Assembly (NCBI GenBank): GCA_028023455.1
Contig: JAQFVV010000043.1
Coordinates: 540,001-604,000, forward strand
DNA from: Epiperipatus broadwayi
Taxonomy: Eukaryota; Onychophora; Udeonychophora; Euonychophora; Peripatidae
Direction: 5' to 3'
DNA length: 64,000 nt
Numbering within the stretch: the stretch's first letter is position 1; each line of letters starts with the position of its first letter. Positions 46,376-59,100 of the stretch are shown piece after piece. Made by a program: the position numbers and the translations under genes. The notes under the pieces are model-generated. The model saw only the letters and a program-made list of their open reading frames with translations, was not told the DNA's origin and ran no database searches.

Positions 46376-46839
46376 CAGAAGATGCTGAAACATTTATATT
46401 AGTATTAAAATATCTAATTTTTTTTATTAATATAGTATTCAGAAAAATATAGCAGTAATAATTGTTATTAATTGCTGGAATTACTGTGAAGATATTTAAA
46501 TGTGAAAAGTGTTTTATAAGCTTGAAATTAAAATTTTGCCTCTTCTTAAAGCTTTCTTTCTTTGTAATTTAATGTAAGAAAATTCTGGAAATTTATTTAA
46601 ATTGATTTAAATCTGTTAATGTCAACTTAAGTCTTCCAATTGAATTTCATATATAATTTAACACCATGTGATGTTTTATTTATTTTAAATCTAAGTTGCC
46701 TATTTCTGTTGTTCAACATTCTTTGTCAGAGCTGTAATATGTAATTATATAAACTATCATATGTTATTACAGACAGGATAGACATATACAATGAGTGTTT
46801 TCCTGAAGGTTTGTGATGATGGCGTTTTACTTGTATTTT

Positions 46840-47112
46840 TATATTGGTCTATTTTCATCATCTAATATGAGTATTGAACATCTTTAGAAAAATTTAACTT
46901 TATTTAAATATTCCAAATATATTCAACTGTTAGTAATAGCACTTTCAAACAGGTTAGTATATGCACAGAGGTATTATTTCCCTTTCTCAGGTGTTGCTGG
47001 CCTGAACAGTAATAGTACTAGCACGGGATTTGAATCTGGACCCTTAGATTCTTGAGTGTTTAATCTTAAGGTAACACTCCAGCCAACTGAGCCATACTGC
47101 CAAAGGCAACAG
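46840..47112 (-). repeat. FB-H tRNA-headed SINE, minus copy
   Basis: Minus-strand head GGCAGTATGGCTCAGTTGGC with a decayed B box (CCAGATTCAAATCCC) is followed by the 180-bp FB-H body ending near TGATGAAAATAGACCAAT. It faces the plus copy at 47168-47462 head to head, about 55 bp apart. Confidence 0.75.
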
Positions 47113-47167
47113 TTTGTAGAAATCTCATATACTTATCTATGATGTTCCTTCTTATTTCTCCACTTTT

Positions 47168-47462
47168 TTCTGTTGCCTTTGGCAGGATAGCTCAGTTGGT
47201 TAGAGCATTACCTTAAAATTCAATACTCAAGAATCTAAGAGACCCGGTTCGAATCCCATGCTAGTACTGTCACTGGTCAAGCCAGCAACACCTGAAGAAG
47301 AGGGGAGAATAATACTTCTCGAAACATTGTGCATATATTAACCTGTTTGATGTGCTATTACTAACAGTTGAATGTATTTGGAATATTTAAATAAAGTTAA
47401 ATTTTTCTAAAGATATTCGATACTCATATTAGATGATGGAAATAGTCCAATATAAAAATACA
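47168..47462 (+). repeat. FB-H tRNA-headed SINE, plus copy
   Basis: The head has A box TAGCTCAGTTGG (47188-47199) and B box GGTTCGAATCC (47246-47256). The body has CTGAAGA (47292-47298), an AG-rich/CT-rich hairpin, then CGAAACATTGTGCATATATT and a tail to GGAAATAGTCCAATA. It combines a polymerase III promoter with a CTGAAGA...GAAAC block. Confidence 0.8.
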
Positions 47463-47916
47463 AATATATACAATGAAATTACTTACAAATATAAAAAAAA
47501 AATTTAACACAGATTATATCAATTATATATATTAATTCTTTTAATATATATGCTAAAAAATAATATTTAAAGATAATCTTAAGTCTGTAAAGCAATCCTT
47601 TATATGTTTATGTATTTATAGTTATTGTTGAACAATCAAAAATATCAGCTTAGATTTCAAAATTGAAAAAAAAAATTGCATTATATTAATACCATACAGT
47701 TTCTTTATTTATCAGAATTATAAATAAATAAACATAAATTACCATATTATATATATATATAAGTGTAATAATGCTCAAGGCTAAATGGTTTGTAAGTAAT
47801 CATTAAAAACCACTCAATACTTAGATAATCCCAATATTGTAAAAAGGAGGTTGCCTTGACAACAGTTTGATATTGCTGATTGTTATTGATATTGGGATTG
47901 TCTAGTTGACTGGTTT

Positions 47917-48250
<334 letters not shown>

Positions 48251-49974
48251 TACGTTGTCAAAAAAAAAAAGTCGGAGGAAGTAAAGGTACATTATTTTAA
48301 ATTACCATTATGTTCTTACTAAGTCCTGGATTATTACAATCAATCTTTGAAAATTTTAAGCCCACTTTCAGGATTTAAATTTTTTTTACATGTTTCTTCA
48401 ATACTTGAGTACTAAAGCTGCAACATAGGGGAGATAGGAGACCATACTGAAAGAAATAATCCTACATTTTTCAATGGTGATGATGTCATATTTGATGACA
48501 CATTGTCATAGATGACGTCATATTGAAAGAAATAATCAGACATTTTTCAGTTATTGTCCAGATTTGTTTCTGACAACAGCTATTTGTTCCATTGTGATAT
48601 TATTGTCATTTTCATTGTGTTTTTTGGTTTAATTTCTTTATATAAAAAAAACAATAGCAGTTTTATGAAAATCCCAGCATACTTTGCAATCAAGTGGTTT
48701 CATTTTCGGAGCAAAATTTTTTACCCTAGATCTCCATTTTCTGTGGTAATATTTAATAGGAAAAATTTGGTTTTAACACATAAATTTCTGTTATATATTA
48801 CATGGTAAGTATCACAGGAATATAGTTAATATATTTTTATCCAAATTATTTCAAAATCATTTACTGTTTGTTTTATGTATATCTAAATATCTATTTTTTT
48901 GATTAATGGCGTCATTCGTAAAACTTGTTTTTTTTTTTTAAAAAAATTACTTAAAAGTCAAAATCATTTACTGTTCGTTTGGTACATGTGTAATAATTAA
49001 TATGTCTTTTTTTGTAATTTTTGCTTTAATTTTTTTATTAAAAAAAGATGTTTACTAGCAGTTTTATGAAAATCTCAGTAGTTAATGTATTTTTATACAA
49101 ATTACTTAAAAATTAAAATCATTTATGGTGTATATTTAAACTATATCGCATTTTATTATTATTCATTTATTTTATTATTATTCACTTATAGTTAATGTAT
49201 TTTTATACTTTTAAAGAGAATGAAAATATTTTTAAATTAATAATTGTAAAAATATTTTAAGTTTATTAAAAAGTTGATGAAAATCTATTTTTCATTTTTT
49301 TAGAAAAGTATGTTCTATTTAATAATGATAACCTTTATCTTTAATTGCAGGGAATATGTAATATTCAATTTGTCAAAAAATACTAAATGGTAATATCCAT
49401 AAGAGATTCACACAATTGATTTCTGTCTAATGGTCTTTTGTTGATGAAAAAAAAGTACCACATTGCATTCATCCAATGTAAGTTTACAAATATTTGGCTA
49501 TCGTAAACTATTTGAAACTTCCATGGTTTAACTTAGAAATCAATTAAGTAATGTCATATTTTGCAAAATCAGTTATAAGTTTGTTCTCATTCGGAGAATA
49601 ACATTGAAATCCATTGGTATAGCATTTAAAGTTTATTAAAATATCAATATATAAATAAAAAAAAGTTAAGACAGCATTTTAAATAAACAGACAACTTCAA
49701 GGCAAAGGTATCTCCAAGAAACCACTAACTCCCTATCAATGTGAAGAAACAATGAAGAAATCAAGATTGTATATTTCTGGATCGTCAGAATTTGACTATT
49801 CTTGCCTTATCAACTAACTAAGAATATCTAGATACCCAGTTTTGTCTATGAATTAGTTACCTAAAAAAAAATCAAAATCTCTTCAAAAAATTTCATTCAG
49901 TTTGGATACCAAAGAATAAATTACTAAAATTATGTATATTAATATACTATACAGACTTAAACCTGCATATATAT

Positions 49975-52900
49975 TGAAATGGGAACCTCCTAATCCCTTG
50001 CCGTTTCATCATCAATCTAGTAGCCCACTCATCTGTGTTAGATTCGAATCTCATTTAAACTATAATATGTAAAATAAAACTACAATTTGCTGTCATGGCT
50101 GTCTGAACAGCATTATATATTTACATACGAAACAACGCTATAATTAGATAGGTTTGATAGAATTATAGCGTATTATTAATATCGCGTTTATTTTAAAAAA
50201 ATACTTTTATTATGTTAATTAATGATAAGGTTTAATTTATTAATAAATTTACTATTTTAATTCGTATGTGGATATATAATCCAACCTATATTTGTAATGT
50301 ATATAGGGGTGGCGTGATTTAAAACATTAAAATGTGTTGTTTATTTAAAAATGTTAAAAAGGTTTTCTTTCAAATGTTCCGAGAAGTCTTCTTTAAAAAT
50401 TAAGATTCTTTTTTTTCTTACAATTAAAAGTTGGTTAGAAACATATTCTGTCGTAAACAAGCATTTAATTAGTGACCGCACCTACCTTCGGTCAAATTAA
50501 AAAGTCATTTTAAAATCTGGCTAATTGAAATTGCGTCAGATATAAACATTTAAGTTATTTTTGAATTAAAATTGTTTATGGCAAAATAGTTATACAAAAT
50601 AACCATAAAAGTTATAACTAAAAAAACTTTAATAGTTTATCAAATATTTAGGATCAAAACTACATGTTTTTAGAATTTAATTAAAACGGAATTAAGTCAA
50701 AGTTATAACACCTCAGAAACTTATCAGCATATTTGAAAGCAGATTGTATGTTAATAAAATTAATTTAAAAAATGTAATCATGAAGTAAAGAGAAAAATTC
50801 CTAAAGGTGTTAGGCTGATAAGGAAAAAGATATAAATGGGCCATATTTTGAGCGGGAAAAGACTACTGAGAGATAATGCAAGAGGGAGTACTGGCTGAAA
50901 TATAATACAGAGAACTGACTGAGATCTATATACTGAGGAGACTCCATTTTGAAGCGCATTTTATATTAAAAAAATTAAATCTAGTTTTGAATTGAGATGT
51001 CCGGCTAGTTTGGCCATCTTAGCTGCCACTCCGTAAGGAGGCGACGGGTTCGTTTTTATCCGACACTGTTTATAAGTAAGAATGCCACTATAACATCTAC
51101 CATCTAACCTAAAAAAGGAAGAAGAATGCTGCTATAATATTTACAGACCACCCGTAAAAGAGCATGCCACAAGCTGCCCAGGAAACTCACCAAGCTCCAG
51201 CTCAAGCACCTAATAATACCGGTAAATCACTTTAAACTGCAGAGCTCTGTCTATTTTCTGTATATATTTCCGTATATTTTATGTATAATTTCAAACTACC
51301 TTTTTAAATTCTAGTTAGCTAACTAACCACTCAGTATATTTTAATGTTAAAGCTTTTCTTTTATTGTTTTAAAAATGATTCACTTGCTTTTAAAATTTCC
51401 TTCCTTAAGAAATTAATTAATGTTTCTACTTTAAACTATCACTGCAGTCATGTCTCTAGTTATTTTTTTATCACATAGTTTTTAATATTTGTTATATTTA
51501 TTTTATGATATGCTGACGCTTCGAAACAGCGAATACTAAATTTTAATATTTTAAGAAGAGATTAATTAAAACCTCTTCACTTAATTATTTATAATCTTAT
51601 TTCTGTGCGCTGTTTCAAAACCCTCTTAAGAAAATAGTAATGACTCGCTCATTATTATTTAACATTTTTTTTGATAATTATTTAATTGTAAATTTTTGCA
51701 AATGTGGCTTGTTTTAATTTTTAAATACTAAGAAATAAACTAACCTTGATAAATATTTAGAAATATATTTGCTATTTAAGTTATTTAGTAAACCCCATCA
51801 AATATACTTTTCCCTCCTTTTAAATACTTGTCAGTTGATCAATAACAAATTAGAATTAGCTGGAACAACAAAGATTATCTGTAATAATTCCCATCTATAG
51901 CATATATTTTATCATGCTACCTAAGAGTTGGCTTCTATTTGATTAAGCTAATAAGCTATTGTTCTTGCCTATAGAATATAAATTTTACAAATGCTTTGCT
52001 TGGCGGATGTGATTCATTCAATTTAATATTTTTCTCGTTTTGCTGCCATGTATATTTACGTAAATAAGATTTAGCCTCGGTTAAGCCAGCACATCTTCCT
52101 CTCACAGGGTAGAGCAGTCACGAAGCCTGAATTTAAGGCCAGGTTAGCACGTAAGTCCCCCACCTTTCTGAACTATTTGTTCCTTTTCATGCAGCTTAAC
52201 GATCGGTTTTCAGGGTACCGGCGTTGGTCGCAGAAACCCTTGATCTACCAATCCATCTGCAGAGTGACTTTATTATTGTATTGCTGGTGCTATAGTGCAT
52301 TAGTACATCCAGAGCAGCCAACTCTACCTCCCTATTTTAGTTCTTTCAGCACTTGGCTGAGATAGTCTTAAAAGTCCGGTCAATCTAAGTTATTGCAGCC
52401 CTATTTAGGTTCAATAAATAAATATAAACAGATGAGAAATGTCTATCATAAGTGTTGACCAAGGTTTAGTTTAATTATTAGTATTAAGCCACACATTAAG
52501 AGGAGTCTGCATATCTTACACGATAGACATGGCGTAGTGATAAGCTATTTATTTAAATGCCTGCGTGCATTGATTAGATATAAATTCGTAAAATAATTAT
52601 ATACAAATTGTAAGATGAATAATTGCTGCGTTCATCTTATTTAAAATGTAAATTTATTGATTAATCTCACCAAAGAATCTGTCCAAACTCTTCAGCCATT
52701 AAATGCCTGTGTGTATTTTTACATGTGTAAAATTTGTAAGAAATAGTTTAGATCAAACTTATTATTGAAGAAATTAAACTTTAGTAAATTAACCTAGTCC
52801 ACGCTCAGTTTCATTATTCAATCCAATTCTCATTATGTGATAGAATATGCATTATTAAAGGTCTCCATTAAGTTAACTATTCGTTAGATATGATCAATTT

Positions 52901-53126
52901 GTAATTTAATTATGAGTCTCATTGTTTCTCCCTGGTCGTGAATAAAGGAGTATGCTATGTGTAATTTCAAGGTGGTCATTCGTAGGATCTTGAGTCTTGG
53001 AGTACTGGCTTACAAGTTGAAGGGTGGTCGGACTTGGGGATGTCACAGTCCTAGTCTGGTCAGCTTCAGTCTCTTTTGCTTGGATTCTGAATTCTGTTAC
53101 GCAAATGTACAAACTTGACTGTTACA
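49975..53126 (+). repeat. 5' LTR
   Basis: 3152 bp, TG...CA. A TATA box sits about 860 bases in. AATAAA motifs lie near 52411 and near the end (GAATAAAGGAGTATGC, about 52940). No long reading frame. Confidence 0.92.
50831..50837 (+). promoter_or_regulatory. Putative TATA box in the 5' LTR
   Basis: TATAAAT in the context AAAGATATAAATGGGCCATA, followed about 30 bases on by a purine-rich stretch. The identical motif is at 56981-56987 in the other LTR. It supports transcription on the plus strand. Confidence 0.5.
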
Positions 53127-53600
53127 TAGTATTTTTTTTCCCGCGTTTGGACGCCCATCGTGTGGCTATTTGATATTCCCACACCCTGCAATACCCTGTA
53201 GAGCATTTAATATGTACATATAATGTTTTTTTTTCCCTTCCATTTTAAATAATAATGAATAATATATATGTAGTATTTTTTTCCCGCGTTTGTACACCCA
53301 AAATTGTGGGGCCTGTAACTTATTTCCACCCCTGAGGAGATTAATGAGTATAGAGATAAAATTCTTTGTTCAAAATTAAAGATTTTAAATTAATTTTTCG
53401 TTGTCCAAAATAATGTCTATGTATAGATTTTTTTCATGCGTTTGGACACCTATCGGTTGGGACTTTGTTAATTATTCCCACACTCTGCAATACCCTGTAT
53501 AGTATTTAAGTATATAGTGTTGTTTTTTTTCTTTTTAAATAACACTAAAAGAAAAATATGTATATGTATAAGATTTTTTTTCCGGGTTGGTTTCTTTTGA
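53126..53600 (+). repeat. Leader tandem repeats (~145-150 bp, about 3.3 units)
   Basis: Units start near 53126, 53271, 53423 and 53567, each with TAGTATTTTTTTCCCGCGTT or a variant. The second half carries CCCACACCCTGCAATACCCT (units 1 and 3). The primer-binding-like motif is repeated with each unit. Confidence 0.75.
53148..53166 (+). other. Primer-binding-site-like motif
   Basis: TGGACGCCCATCGTGTGGC, 21 bases after the LTR end, resembles the TGGCGCCCAACGTGGGGC-type primer-binding region of many LTR retroelements. Degenerate versions recur in the following leader units (TTTGTACACCCAAAATTGTG; TTTGGACACCTATCGGTTGG). The priming tRNA is not determined. Confidence 0.45.
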
Positions 53601-53841
53601 CTTATCACAAATATATTTGTAATTCATGCAGAGTATTTTTTCTGGATATAATATAATAATAAAAAAAAAGTAAATAAGTAAATAAATCAGGATACACATC
53701 AATCAATCAATTCCACGCACTGAATAGGTCATTATATATGTGTGTGTGTGCAAATGCATAGTAAAAAAAAAAAAAAAAGTTTTTTATTAAATATTTTATA
53801 AATTTTGTATAATCTTTCCTGCTTACTGGTGACTGGCACCC

Positions 53842-53874
53842 GAGGATGATTTGAACAAGCTATAAGTCATCCTC
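53842..53874 (+). other. 8-bp leader hairpin
   Basis: GAGGATGA (53842-53849) pairs perfectly with TCATCCTC (53867-53874) over a 17-base loop, in the untranslated leader upstream of the gag-like frame. A packaging or dimerisation role is conceivable but only a guess. Confidence 0.45.
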
Positions 53875-54412
53875 ATATAAATTTGTCATCAGAGGTGGAG
53901 AAGGAAACGTTCTAAGTTTAAAAGAAAAGGGGACCCATTTGATTTGGGTTTTTTTTTTTAAAAAAAAAAGTAAAATTGGATTTGATGAAAATGAGAATGG
54001 AAAAAAGTATAGGGTCAAATCAAAAGTTTGAGGTTTGAAACTGGCACAGACGTGTAAAATGAATTATGTTATAATCATGAACAACTGAAGTCTATTTTAA
54101 AAGCAGCTGGAAGAAGAGACCGATGGTGAGTTACCTTTATTGATTTAGTTATTTTAGTAAATTTTAATCATTTGTTAAATATTTTTGTAGTCATATTTTA
54201 AAGATGGGCAAGTCTAAGTGAATTTAAATAAAATATAGCGGTATCATTTATTGGCATCTTTAATAGAGTTAGGCATAGGAACAGGATGGAAAGTGGATAG
54301 GTCATTTTCGTTTGCAGAGTACAGCTATTTGCCGTGTTATAAAAAGTCAAGTCAAGTAAATTAATTTAGCTTCATAAAATATATTTGATAAATAAAAGAA
54401 TAAAGTAGTAAT

Positions 54413-55729
54413 ATGGAGGAGAAAAAGGAAACTGCTTCTAGTCCAACAGATGAAGATAAGACTAAATGTCTGGAGATGAGTTTAATATGTGAACAAATTA
54501 AAATGGAGATAATGAAAATGGGTGAGAAGCATAGACAGGAAGCAGTAGAGAGGGATGAAAAGCATAGACAGGAAGCAATAGAAAGGGATGAAAAGCATAG
54601 AAAGGAGGTTGAGGAAAGGGATCAGAAGTGAGAAGAAAGAAATAGACAGTTCGAGGACAGAATATGCAAAAAACTGCAGGAATTACAAATCAGCTGCCAG
54701 CCAAAATCTGAAGAAGTTCGGGTGGAATTGACAGAGAAGTTAGCTAAAAATCAAGAAGACAATAGCAAGGAAATAGGGGCGATTAAAGAACAAATTACGG
54801 CCATCAGAGTACAGACAGAGCATCAAGAAGTAAATCTAGAGGAAAAAATCTCCAAAATGGGAACAGATATAGGCCTCAAAATTAAGGAATGTGAAGATAT
54901 ACACCAAGATATCAGAAAGGAGATGTCTAAATTGAGGGAGAACTGGACATATGAAAGTCAGATAGCAGCCCAAGAAGAGATTACCATTGCCGAATGTATT
55001 CAGGAACTCGATCTAATGGATGAGACAAAGGACCTGCAATTTAATAGGGAAATCATAGATCAAGGCATCGAAGGGCAAGTGTCAGGTCATGAAGTGGAGA
55101 ACGAATTAGAAATGTTAAAAACAGAGGAAATAAAGATGTCAGAAAAGGATAACGAAGACTGGAAAGTTTTGGAGGTTAACAAAGTGCCAATATTTGAGAA
55201 CAAGGAAAAGTCAAGTACCTAAGTGAGCGAGGATGATGAGCTAGTAGACAGAGAACTTAAAATGAGAGAATGGGTTAAAAATTTTAGTCAGGAGCTCTGA
55301 ATGGATTGGATAGCCTTGGATATGGAACTCTGGGGACCAGACGGAATGTATGAAAAGAGAAAGGAGAAATGGAAAACAAGCAGAGGAGCAGAAAGTAAGA
55401 TAAAAGGAAAGAAAAGAAAAAGAAAGGACCCATATACTAATGAGAAGAGGACGAGGTTTAAAGAGACAGAAAGTATGCTTGAGACAATAGATAAGAAAGC
55501 CAGAGAAGATCGACAGAACCAGATAAAAATAGAGAATAAGGGACGGATTCGAACCCTGTCTCTCAATAATGAAATATTAGGAAAATACAGTAAATGACCA
55601 CTTTGGAGTGTGACAAGAGTTTATCAGGAATCAGGTGATACTTCCGATGATGATGATGATCTGTTGGGATATTACTTTAATCCCAGCATGGAAGAGCAAA
55701 TTGTGAAGCAACCTACAGATCCAACTTAA
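54413..55729 (+). pseudogene. Gag-like coiled-coil frame, 439 codons, four internal stops
   Basis: All pieces (54413-54631, 54632-55222, 55223-55300, 55301-55597, 55598-55729) share one frame. They are separated only by stops TGA at 54629, TAA at 55220, TGA at 55298 and TGA at 55595, with a final TAA at 55727. The first part is Glu/Lys-rich with a repeated EKHRQEA(V/I)ERD heptad-like unit (about 54516-54605), so coiled coil. The third is very basic (GKKRKRKD). The end is acidic (five Asp in a row, about 55641). There is no zinc knuckle. Its position after the leader suggests Gag, but there is no sequence match I recognise. Confidence 0.6.
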
Positions 55730-56122
55730 AGTTATAGTAGTTTGATGAAGGATCTGCCCCTCCCCAAATATTATTTTATATATATATAAAAAACTAACAT
55801 CGTTACCCCATTCTAACCATGACAGATATTCAATCGGATATGGCAGTGTATATTATAATATTGAAGGATTCGTATTTTATTATTTGTTATTATATACAGT
55901 ATATATTTTGCAAGTTGCCACTGTTTTAGTGTGCGTGGGTGATTGTGACTGGAGAGTTTATGTAAGCTATATAATTTGTTTTAGTAAATAAGTTTTTTTT
56001 GTGCTCAGTTAAACAGGTCATTTGGATTTAAAAAAAAAATAGAGGTTCATGACTATAAATCCCAAGTAATTACATGTAAGCAAAGTCATTTTTTTTGTTT
56101 TTTTTTTACAAGTTGACGGATA

Positions 56123-59100
56123 TGAAACGGGAACCTCCTAATCCCTTGCTGTTTCATCATCAATCTAGTAGCCCACTCATCTGTGTTAGATTCGAATCTC
56201 ATTTAAACTATAATATGTAAAATAAAACTACAATTTGCTGTCATGGCTGTCTGAACAGCATTATATATTTACATACGAAACAACGCTATAATTAGATAGG
56301 TTTGATAGAATTATAGCGTATTATTATTAATATCGTGTTTATTTAAAAAAATACTTTTATTATGTTAAATAATGATAAGGTTCAATTTATTATTAAATTT
56401 ATTATTTTAATTCGTATGTGGATATATAATCCAACCTATATTTGTAATGTATATAGGGGTGGCATGATTTAAAACATTAAAATGTGTTGTTTATTTAAAA
56501 ATGTTAAAAAGGTTTTCTTTCAAATGTGCCGAGAAGTCTTCTTTAAAAATTAAGATTCTTTTTTTTCTTACAATTAAAAGTTGGTTAGAAACATATTCTG
56601 TCGTAAACAAGCATTTAATTAGTGACCGCACCTACCTTCGGTCGAATTAAAAAGTCATTTTAAAATCTGGCTAATTGAAATTGCGTCAGATATAAACATT
56701 TAAGTTATTTTTGAATTAAAATTGTTTATGGCAAAATAGTTTTACAAAATAACCATAAATGTTATAACTAAAAAAACTTTAATAGTTTATCAAATATTTA
56801 GGATCAAAACTACATGTTTTTAGAATTTAATTAAAACGGAATTAAGTCAAAGTTATAACACCTCAGAAACTTATCAGCATATTTGAAAGCAGATTGTATG
56901 TTAATAAAATTAATTAAAAAAATGTAATCATGAAGCAAAGAAAAAAATTCCTAAAGGTGTTAGGCTGATAAGGAAAAAGATATAAATGGGCCATATTTTG
57001 AGCGGGAAAAGACTACTGAGAGATAATACAAGAGGGAGTACTGGCTGAGATATAATACGGAGAACTGACTGAGATCTATATACTGAGAGGAGACTCCATT
57101 TTGAAGCGCATTTTATATTAAAAAAATTAAATCTAGTTTTGAACTGAGATGTCCGGCTAGTTTGGCCGTCTTAGCTGCCACTCCGTAAGGAGGCGACGGG
57201 TTCGTTTCCATCCGACACCGTTTATAAGTAAGAATGCCGCTATAACATCTACCATCTAACCTAAAAAAGGAAGAAGAATGCTGCTATAATATTTACAGAC
57301 CACCCGTAAAAGAAGAGCATGCCACAAGCCGCCCAGGTAACTCACCAAGCTCCAGCTCAAGCACCTAATAATACCGGTAAATCACTTTAAACTACAGAGC
57401 TCTGTCTATTTTCTGTATATATTTCCGTATATTTTATGTATAATTTCAAACTACCTTTTTAAATTCTAGTTAGCTAACTAACCACTCAGTATATTTTAAT
57501 GTTAAAGCTTTTCTTTTATTGTTTTAAAAATGATTCACTTGCTTTTAAAATTTCCTTCCTTAAGAAATTAATTAATGTTTCTACTTTAAACTATCACTGC
57601 AGTCATGTCTCTAGTTATTTTTTTTATCACATAGTTTTTAATATTTGTTATATTTATTTTATGATATGCTGACGCTTCGAAACAGTGAATACTAAATTTT
57701 AATATTTTAAGAAGAGATTAATTAAAACCTCTTCACTTAATTATTTATAATCTTATTTCTGTGCGCTGTTTTGAAACCCTCTTAAGAAAATAGTAACGAC
57801 TCGCTTGTTATTATTTAACATTTTTTTTTGATAATTGTTTAATTGTAAATTTTTGCAAATGTGGCTTGTTTTAATTTTTAAATACTAAGAAATAGACTAA
57901 CCTTGATAAATATTTAGAAGTATATTTGCTATTTAAGTTATTTAGTAAACCCCATCAAATATACTTTTCCCTCCTTTTAAATACTTGTCAGTTGATCAAT
58001 AACAAATTAGAATTAGCTGGAACAGCAAAGATTATCTGTAATAATTCCCATCTATAGCATATATTTTATCATGCTACCTAAGAGTTGGCTTCTATTTGAT
58101 TAAGCTAATAAGCTATTGTTCTTGCCTATAGAATATAAATTTTACAAATGCTTTGCTTGGCGGATGTGATTCATTCAATTTAATATTTTTCTCGTTTTGC
58201 TGCCACGTATATTTACGTAAATAAGATGTAGCCTCGGTTAAGCCAGCACATCTTCCTCTCACAGGGTAGAGCAGTCACGAAGCCTGAATTTAAGGCCAGA
58301 TTAGCACGTAAGTCCCCCACCTTTCTGAACTATTTGTTCCTTTTCATGCAGCTTAACGATCGGTTTTCAGGGTACCGGCGTTGGTCGCAGAAATCTACCA
58401 ATCCATCTGCAGAGTGACTTTATTATTGTATTGCTGGTGCTATAGTGCATTAGTACATCCAGAGCAGCCGACTCTACCTCCCTATTTTAGTTCTTTCAGC
58501 AATTGGCTGAGATAGTCTTAAAAGTCCGGTCAATCTAAGTTATTGCAGCCCTATTTAGGTTCAATAAATAAATATAAACAGACGAGAAATGTCTATCATA
58601 AGTGTTGACCAAGGTTTAGTTTAATTATTAGTATTAAGCCACACATTAAGAGGAGTCCGCATATGTTACACGATAGACATGACGTAGTGATAAGCTATTT
58701 ATTTAAATGCCTGCGTGCATTGATTAGATATAAATTCGTAAAATAATTATATACAAATTGTAAGATGAATAATTGCTGCATTCATCTTATTTAAAATGTA
58801 AATTTATTGATTAATCTCACCAAAGAATCTGTCCAAACTCTTCAGCCATTAAATGCCTGTGTGCATTTTTACATGTGTAAAATTTGTTAAGAAATAGTTT
58901 AGATCAAACTTATTATTGAAGAAATTAAACTTTAGTATTAACCTAGTCTACTCTCAGTTTCATTATTCAATCCAATTCTCATTATGTGATAGAATATGCA
59001 TTATTAAAGGTCTCCATTAAGTTAACTATTCGTTAGATATGATCAATTTGTAATTTAATTATGAGTCTCATTATTTCTCCCTGACCTATGTCGGCTGCGA

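Noticed and set aside
48480-48550. TGACGTCA CRE-like site
   Set aside because: A single octamer in a locally duplicated AT-rich stretch deep in an intron; no supporting promoter context.
52906-53112. 68-codon minus frame in the LTR, and 59218-59523 minus
   Set aside because: LTR ends are normally non-coding, and the plus-strand features fit an LTR; no domain seen.
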